A stretch of DNA of 64,000 bases from the NCBI GenBank assembly GCA_963711455.1, contig CAVQEH010000002.1, positions 372,001-436,000 of the forward strand, written 5' to 3'. The notes under the pieces were generated by a model, which worked only from the letters and a program-made list of their open reading frames with translations, made no database searches and was not told the DNA's origin. Shown piece after piece: positions 58,731 through 64,000 of this stretch (the stretch's first letter is position 1; each line of letters starts with the position of its first letter). The DNA is from DATFVA01 sp963711455. GTDB lineage: Bacteria; Bacteroidota; Ignavibacteria; Ignavibacteriales; Ignavibacteriaceae. A program made the position numbers and the translations under genes.

Positions 58731-61700
58731 ATGAAAAATTTTACAGCTTCCTTACTAAGACTTTTACCGATGATTCTCATTACAGGAATATTTATCGGCT
58801 GGACAATGAATTTATTTGCTCAGAATTCAGATCCAAGGATGTGGAGTATACATTTTCCAAAGGAAGGACATTTTTATGATGCACCGCCGGGCAATCTGAA
58901 ATACAAAAACCCAAATCATAAAACAAGATTATTTCATCTTACAAATGAGAATGCCACGGTATCACCAAACTTCCGGGTACACCCAAGCAATTTTTCACAA
59001 AGTGAAGTTCCGATTACAAGAGGTTTAAACCCTGATATTTTATTTGGTTCTGCAAATACTTTTAACTCAAGCGCGTATTTTTTTAGCGAAGGAGTTTATG
59101 TGTCTACCAATGGAGGAAATACCTGGTTTGGAAGTGATACATGTAAAGCCGCACCAATAAGTGATCATGGCGGGGATCCCGGACCCGGAGTTGGACCTGA
59201 CGGTAGATTATATATGTCTTACCTTCCAGGATCATATAATTCAATTAAAGCCGCATATTCTACTAACTACGGCAGCAACTGGTCAACGGGAGTTGTTCTG
59301 CAATCCGGTTCAATGGATAAAAACCATACTGCCGTTGATAACGTTTCCGGAAGTTCTTATTTAGGCAGAGCGTATGTAACCTGGTCGGATTTTACTCAAT
59401 CAAATCCTCCTATTTCTGTATCTTATAGTTCAAACGGAGGTGCAAGCTGGTCAACCTATCAACATATAAGTAATCCGGATGGAAACCATTATTCCCAGGG
59501 ATGTAACGGGGCTGTCGGACCGGGAGGTGTAGTCTATGTGGCATGGGCGGAACCAAATAACAGCACCGTAATAGAAGATTATGTCGGATTAGCAAAATCA
59601 ACAAATGGTGGTGCAACCTGGACTACGAATGAAAATATTTATGATGAGAATGGTATCAGAGGAAATCTTACATTCACAGGTTCCAGTTCAATAAGAGTTA
59701 ATGGTTTTCCGTGGATGGCGGTGGACAATTCAGGCGGACCAAGGAACGGCTGGATTTATATTGTTACGGCGGAAAAAAATCTTGCTCCTGCAGGGAATGA
59801 TCCCGATATAGTTATGCACATTTCAACAAACGGGGGAACAAACTGGTCTGCAGGAATAAGAGTTAATCAGGATGCAATTAACAATGGACAGTATCAATAC
59901 ATGCCTGCAGTTTGTGTAGGTGATGATGGGGCAGTTAATGTTGTTTATTATGATACAAGGAATGCAATACTCAGCAGCGGTCATCCGGATTCAGCACAGG
60001 TTTATATATCCCGTTCCACAGATGGCGGAGCAACATTTGAAGATGTTTTAGTCAGCGACCACAGCTTTAAACCAAAACCAATTTCAGGATTAGCATCCGG
60101 ATACCAGGGAGATTACATTGGAATAGTGGAATCAAACGGAACTGTTTATCCCTATTGGTGCGATGATATTACCGGGATATACCAGGCGTGGACTGCGCAG
60201 GTAACGTTTGAAGCCCCATGTGGTGTTGCTGCTGCATCAAATCCGAATCCACCTTCGGGCACAACGAATGTTGACATTAATCTATCTCAGCTAACATGGA
60301 ACAATGGAACCGGAGCTGTAACTAATGAGCTTTATTTCGGATCAAACCCGGCATCACTGAATTTGGTTCAGTCGGGTTCATTAGCAAGTTCATGGAGTAT
60401 TACTCCCGGTTACCTGCCATTAAATTATTACACCACTTATTACTGGAAAGTAGTAGAAATTGGTACAACCTGCAGTACCAGTGTAACCTTTAGCTTTAAG
60501 ACAATTCAAAATCCAAATTTCCATATGGTTACTGATACACTTTATCCCCAAAGCGCGAACTACTGGACAGGTTATACACAGGGAACAACAAAAACGAATG
60601 GCGAAATAAATACAGTAGATCCTAATGTAGGATGGGCAGCTTTTGATATTAGTTCCATTCCGGTATATGCAACCATTACCGGTGTTACATTATACGGCTA
60701 TATAAATGCAATCAGCTATCCTTATTGGAGTGTTACACCTATGGGTAGTGTTAACCCCGTAACCGCCAGTGCTTCTGTAATTAACACACAGATACAGAAT
60801 AACTATGGTTCAGGCAACGCGTATTTTTATTGGAATGGTCAGATGACTTCAACCGGCTGGTGGAATTCTCCATTAGAAAATAATGCATTGTCCGATCTTC
60901 AAAATGCATTAACCCTGGGTTGGTTTGCTGTAGGATTTATTGATTGGGATTTTACCTCAACGTACTATATAAATTTTGATGGATGGAATCAATCAAATCC
61001 TCCCTATCTGGTTGTTGAATATGAGTATTCCCAGGCTGATGATCCAACAGGAGTCTCAGCAACAGCAATCAGTAATTCACAAATAGATATTGCATTTACT
61101 CCTAATATGAGTAATAATAATGTTGTTGTGGTATGGAATCAAACCGGGATATTCAATGCACCAACCGGGACACCTCCATCACCGGGGCAGCCTTTTGCTG
61201 GGGGAACTTTGTTATATAACGGAATCATTTCCCCTGTGCACCATACAGGGTTGAGTTCATTAACTTCTTATTATTACAAATTATTTTCATATGATGGTGC
61301 AAGCTATTCACAAGGTATTGCTGTAAATGCTCAAACTTTATTGCCCCTGGATTTTGCTGTAGACTTTATAATAACCGATAATTGCGGGAATAATACTCAT
61401 CCTTTAGTATTTGGTACAGCTCCCGGTGCAACAGATTGTTTTGACCCGGGGTTTGATCTATCAGCACCTCCGCCGCCGCCGGCTGGTATTCTTGATGCCA
61501 GGTTCAACAGTTGTAGCGATGCTTTTTTTACTGATATAAGAGCAACAAATACTAACTCAGAAACAATTTGGAATTTACAATATCAGCCGGGAGATGGATG
61601 TAACCCGGTTAGTTTTAGCTGGGATCCGGGTGAGTTACCACCTGATGGCTATTTTCACCTGGTTGATCCTGTTTTAGGTAACCTCGTTAACGTTAATATG

Positions 61701-62900
61701 AGAACAACTAACAGTTATTCTGATATAGTGGGTCTTAGTTACTTACAGATAAAATACAATTATCAAATACAATCAGTTTTTCATGAAAACCAGGGATGGA
61801 ATATGTTGAGTCTTCCGGTAGACGCAGCAAATCAATATTATCTCGCATTGTTTCCAGGTGCAGTCCCCGGAACTTTATATGGATATTCAGGATCATATAT
61901 TACCAAAGATACCTTAGAGAATGGTAATGGATACTGGCTGAAATTCCCGGTATCCGGAAGCGAGTCAGTCTATGGATCCGACAGAACGGAATGTGTTATT
62001 AATTTAAATGCCGGCTGGAATATGATAGGTGGACCAAACTGCAACGTTCCACTTAGCAGTGTAATTGATCCTGGTGGGATAATCATTCCCGGTACACTTT
62101 ATGGATACTCCGGAAGTTATGTCTCAGCAACATCAATTGATGGAACCAAAGGATACTGGATAAAGGCTGGTTCATCCGGTACGATTACCGTAAGCTGCGG
62201 GACTCCACATCCTGCAGGAGAAAACAACTTTGCAAATTCGTTAGCCCCATTAACTGATTTTGTAAAGGTAGATATAGGCGACGCTGGTCAGCATAGCCAA
62301 ACTCTTTACTTTAACGGAAAATTAAATGATAACACATCAATAGAAAGTTTTAGTTTACCTCCTATACCGCCACAGGGAGGTTTTGATGCCAGGTTAACAA
62401 ATGACTATAAATTAAGTGAAAATGATGAAGTGGCAATTAGGATTCAATCACCCGAATTTCCTTTAAGTTTAAAGGTGACAAATCCCGGCTCTAAGGCAGT
62501 ATCTGGTTATGTTCTACAGGAAATAGCTAATGGTGTGGTCGTGGAATCTCATACTATTGTAGATAAGGAAGAGGTAGTGATTAGTAATGCGAATATTTCA
62601 TTACTTAAAATCAGCAAACAGGAGTCATTACCCACTACATATAATCTTGCACAGAATTATCCTAATCCGTTTAATCCGAGTACTACTATTGAGTTTTCAC
62701 TGCCGGAAAATGTGAATAATGTTAATCTGACTATATACAATATATTAGGAGAGAAGATAACTGAATTAGTTAATACATCGCTGGAAGCAGGCAGATACAG
62801 CTATAAGTGGGATGCAAAAAATGCAGCCACAGGTTTATATATCTACGAGCTGAGAACAGAAAAATTTGTATCCATAAAGAAGATGCTTTTGCTGAAGTAA
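58731..62900 (+). CDS. 1,389-residue T9SS protein with BNR/sialidase-like propeller
   Basis: Signal peptide 1-31 (ends L-F-A-Q). A propeller (about 75-500) holds at least four Asp-boxes (S-T-N-G-G-N-T-W, S-S-N-G-G-A-S-W, S-T-N-G-G-A-T-W, S-T-N-G-G-T-N-W, S-T-D-G-G-A-T-F), the pattern of BNR/exo-sialidase-like folds, but I do not see the sialidase arginine triad clearly, so enzyme activity is not claimed. Then an Ig-like domain (about 505-600), the L-Y-P-Q-S-A-N-Y-W-T-G domain (about 602-768) shared with the gene at 48060, an FnIII domain with P-P-S-P-G-Q-P-F-A-G-G (shared with the gene at 36065), a C-F-D-P-G/P-P-P-P-A-G-I-L-D-A-R-F module (about 870-1010), a divergent GWN/GYW module (about 1020-1165), an ELPP module and the sorting domain (about 1303-1389). 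Confidence 0.9.
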   Translation: MKNFTASLLRLLPMILITGIFIGWTMNLFAQNSDPRMWSIHFPKEGHFYDAPPGNLKYKNPNHKTRLFHLTNENATVSPNFRVHPSNFSQSEVPITRGLNPDILFGSANTFNSSAYFFSEGVYVSTNGGNTWFGSDTCKAAPISDHGGDPGPGVGPDGRLYMSYLPGSYNSIKAAYSTNYGSNWSTGVVLQSGSMDKNHTAVDNVSGSSYLGRAYVTWSDFTQSNPPISVSYSSNGGASWSTYQHISNPDGNHYSQGCNGAVGPGGVVYVAWAEPNNSTVIEDYVGLAKSTNGGATWTTNENIYDENGIRGNLTFTGSSSIRVNGFPWMAVDNSGGPRNGWIYIVTAEKNLAPAGNDPDIVMHISTNGGTNWSAGIRVNQDAINNGQYQYMPAVCVGDDGAVNVVYYDTRNAILSSGHPDSAQVYISRSTDGGATFEDVLVSDHSFKPKPISGLASGYQGDYIGIVESNGTVYPYWCDDITGIYQAWTAQVTFEAPCGVAAASNPNPPSGTTNVDINLSQLTWNNGTGAVTNELYFGSNPASLNLVQSGSLASSWSITPGYLPLNYYTTYYWKVVEIGTTCSTSVTFSFKTIQNPNFHMVTDTLYPQSANYWTGYTQGTTKTNGEINTVDPNVGWAAFDISSIPVYATITGVTLYGYINAISYPYWSVTPMGSVNPVTASASVINTQIQNNYGSGNAYFYWNGQMTSTGWWNSPLENNALSDLQNALTLGWFAVGFIDWDFTSTYYINFDGWNQSNPPYLVVEYEYSQADDPTGVSATAISNSQIDIAFTPNMSNNNVVVVWNQTGIFNAPTGTPPSPGQPFAGGTLLYNGIISPVHHTGLSSLTSYYYKLFSYDGASYSQGIAVNAQTLLPLDFAVDFIITDNCGNNTHPLVFGTAPGATDCFDPGFDLSAPPPPPAGILDARFNSCSDAFFTDIRATNTNSETIWNLQYQPGDGCNPVSFSWDPGELPPDGYFHLVDPVLGNLVNVNMRTTNSYSDIVGLSYLQIKYNYQIQSVFHENQGWNMLSLPVDAANQYYLALFPGAVPGTLYGYSGSYITKDTLENGNGYWLKFPVSGSESVYGSDRTECVINLNAGWNMIGGPNCNVPLSSVIDPGGIIIPGTLYGYSGSYVSATSIDGTKGYWIKAGSSGTITVSCGTPHPAGENNFANSLAPLTDFVKVDIGDAGQHSQTLYFNGKLNDNTSIESFSLPPIPPQGGFDARLTNDYKLSENDEVAIRIQSPEFPLSLKVTNPGSKAVSGYVLQEIANGVVVESHTIVDKEEVVISNANISLLKISKQESLPTTYNLAQNYPNPFNPSTTIEFSLPENVNNVNLTIYNILGEKITELVNTSLEAGRYSYKWDAKNAATGLYIYELRTEKFVSIKKMLLLK

Positions 62901-63692
62901 TGAAATGATGACCTTCGGGATTAACAAATTTATAGGCCTACTATAATTTCGAAGGCTCAGGATGAGAGTTGAATATAAATATTAATCCGAAACAGCCGGA
63001 GTTTTTTCAAATCCTTTCTGATTAATATTTATCATACATTAAAACCTGTTTAAAAGGTTCAAAATATTTTATTAAGTAATAGGCTGTTGATGATAAAATT
63101 GTCACGTTTTATTCTATTTCCGATTCTTAAAATTCTAAATTTAGATATTTTTTTTAATTCATCAGCACAGGCACAAACAAACCCAAGGGATGGATTCTAT
63201 TCCGGAACTCATGTCCAATTGTGCTTTCACGAAAACTATACATTTGAAGTTCCGCTTTTCTCTTACCCTAATTTAATTCTTCTGGCTTATCATAGTCTTT
63301 CAGGAAGTGAACTTAGATGTTATTAAAATATTTTAAAGAGAATAAATTCCTTTTCCTGTGTACTTATCGTTACTCAATAAATAAAATTATTTACAACAAA
63401 TTATGGAGCTAATATGAGAGTGAGGCAGCAGCTTATCCTACCTTTTTACGGGCTTTACGGGGATTTTAATAATGCAGTTAACTGTAAAGCATAAATGGTG
63501 GCTACTTAATGAAAATCCAACAAAAATATTGCATTGATGGAGAAGTAAGTTTTACAACTCTGAAATCAAAATACCAGGAAAGTTGGAAGGATATATTTTT
63601 TCAGTTTATCTGTTTCGAATCTTAAAATTCTGAAATGGATGTTGCCCGAATTAATTATTTATTATTTCAAATAATTTATGAGGAGGGTTCTA
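62901..63692 (+). promoter_or_regulatory. 792-bp leader of the last exported gene
   Basis: Contains a CCTTCG...CGAAGG hairpin (62912-62955) after the previous gene. At about 63418-63490 it carries the two-hairpin element: GTGAGG...CCTAC, then GCTTTACGG (63452-63460) and CTGTAAAGC (63482-63490). Here the second hairpin is about 200 nt from the ATG rather than 55. The ribosome site GAGGAGGG lies just before ATG 63693. A 79-codon open frame (63087-63326) is not supported. Confidence 0.45.
62912..62955. repeat. CCTTCG hairpin repeat
   Basis: CCTTCGGGATTA and TAATTTCGAAGG pair as an imperfect 12-bp stem right after the stop of the 1,389-residue gene; may act as its 3' end. Confidence 0.5.
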
Positions 63693-64000
63693 ATGAAAAA
63701 ACTTTATAATACACAAATTCTTTTATTAACTGCTGTGCTCACTCTTTGGTTCAGCTTAGGAGCCATTGCACAGAATATAAATATAAAAGGTGAACTTACT
63801 TCAAAAGCGCCGGCCAAAATTATTCCTGCCCAGGTTGACGATATAGAAGCAATACTTTATGATCAAACAGCATCAGTGGGGGCTGATGGTCTTTCTTCAC
63901 AGGATTTTGATACTGCGAATGATGCTTATGATAGTTTCTGTGCCGATGATTTTACAATTTCTTCAGGAACCTGGAGAATATACCAGGTTATAATAGCCGG
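63693..64000 (+). CDS. exported protein, N-terminal part only (runs off the window)
   Basis: I translated about 102 residues from ATG 63693, with GGAGG six to ten bases upstream. Signal peptide 1-27 (M-K-K-L-Y-N-T-Q-I-L-L-L-T...A-I-A-Q), then a beta-type start (I-E-A-I-L-Y-D-Q-T-A-S, D-D-F-T-I-S-S-G-T-W) like the opening of choice-of-anchor or MAM-type domains. Likely another T9SS cargo given its neighbours and leader, but its C-terminus is outside the window. Confidence 0.8.
   Translation, partial: MKKLYNTQILLLTAVLTLWFSLGAIAQNINIKGELTSKAPAKIIPAQVDDIEAILYDQTASVGADGLSSQDFDTANDAYDSFCADDFTISSGTWRIYQVIIA

Noticed and set aside
63087..63326. 79-codon frame with a hydrophobic start ending S-A-Q-A-Q
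   Set aside because: No ribosome site, no homology recognised, and it lies within the AT-rich leader of the next gene. It may be a remnant but I cannot support it.

Overview
The window looks like a piece of an Ignavibacteria (Chlorobi/Bacteroidota superphylum) genome: AT-rich, with short housekeeping operons followed by a very long run of exported proteins. Ten complete proteins end in the C-terminal sorting domain of the type IX secretion system (T9SS), with the N-Y-P-N-P-F-N-P motif and a final K-K-M-x-L-L-K, typical of this lineage. The tmRNA tag begins with glycine, as in many Bacteroidetes. The taxonomic call is an inference from these traits; no rRNA is present.

Region 1 (1-8.7 kb) is conserved core: two overlapping LptF/LptG-type permease genes on the minus strand (one cut by the window edge), then on the plus strand a lipoprotein, an M20 dipeptidase, a second lipoprotein, a YgfZ/GcvT-like folate protein, a PduO-type cobalamin adenosyltransferase, tmRNA (ssrA), and a lysine-rich protein of unknown function.

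Region 2 (8.8-34.9 kb), all minus strand except a decayed higBA toxin-antitoxin locus: YCF48/BNR-repeat protein, gingipain-like C25 peptidase, S8 subtilase followed by a frameshifted cohesin-like gene, a small T9SS protein, a giant (about 2,600 residues) beta-propeller protein split by one frameshift and ending in a dockerin-like domain, and a 1,823-residue protein with twelve near-identical 103-residue Ig-like repeats plus cohesin-like, dockerin-like and sorting domains.

Region 3 (36-64 kb), all plus strand: a 2,857-residue beta-helix/Kelch protein, an exported nuclease-like protein, a 2,131-residue multi-domain adhesin, two paralogous smaller T9SS proteins, a 1,389-residue BNR-repeat protein, and the start of another exported protein at the right edge.

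The cargo genes are mosaics of a few shared cassettes: a tandem GWN...GYWxK module, a module centred on E-L-P-P-x-P-P-x-G-x-F-D, and the sorting domain. Cohesin-like and dockerin-like domains occur side by side, so some of these surface proteins may bind each other. The least explained signals are the long, partly conserved 5' leaders: two-hairpin elements 55 nt before two giant plus-strand genes (and further upstream of a third), a 31-nt block shared by two minus-strand leaders, and a 15-nt core shared by two others. These could be a regulatory RNA or promoter class for T9SS cargo, but this rests on reading by eye. I see no CRISPR array, prophage or intact insertion sequence.
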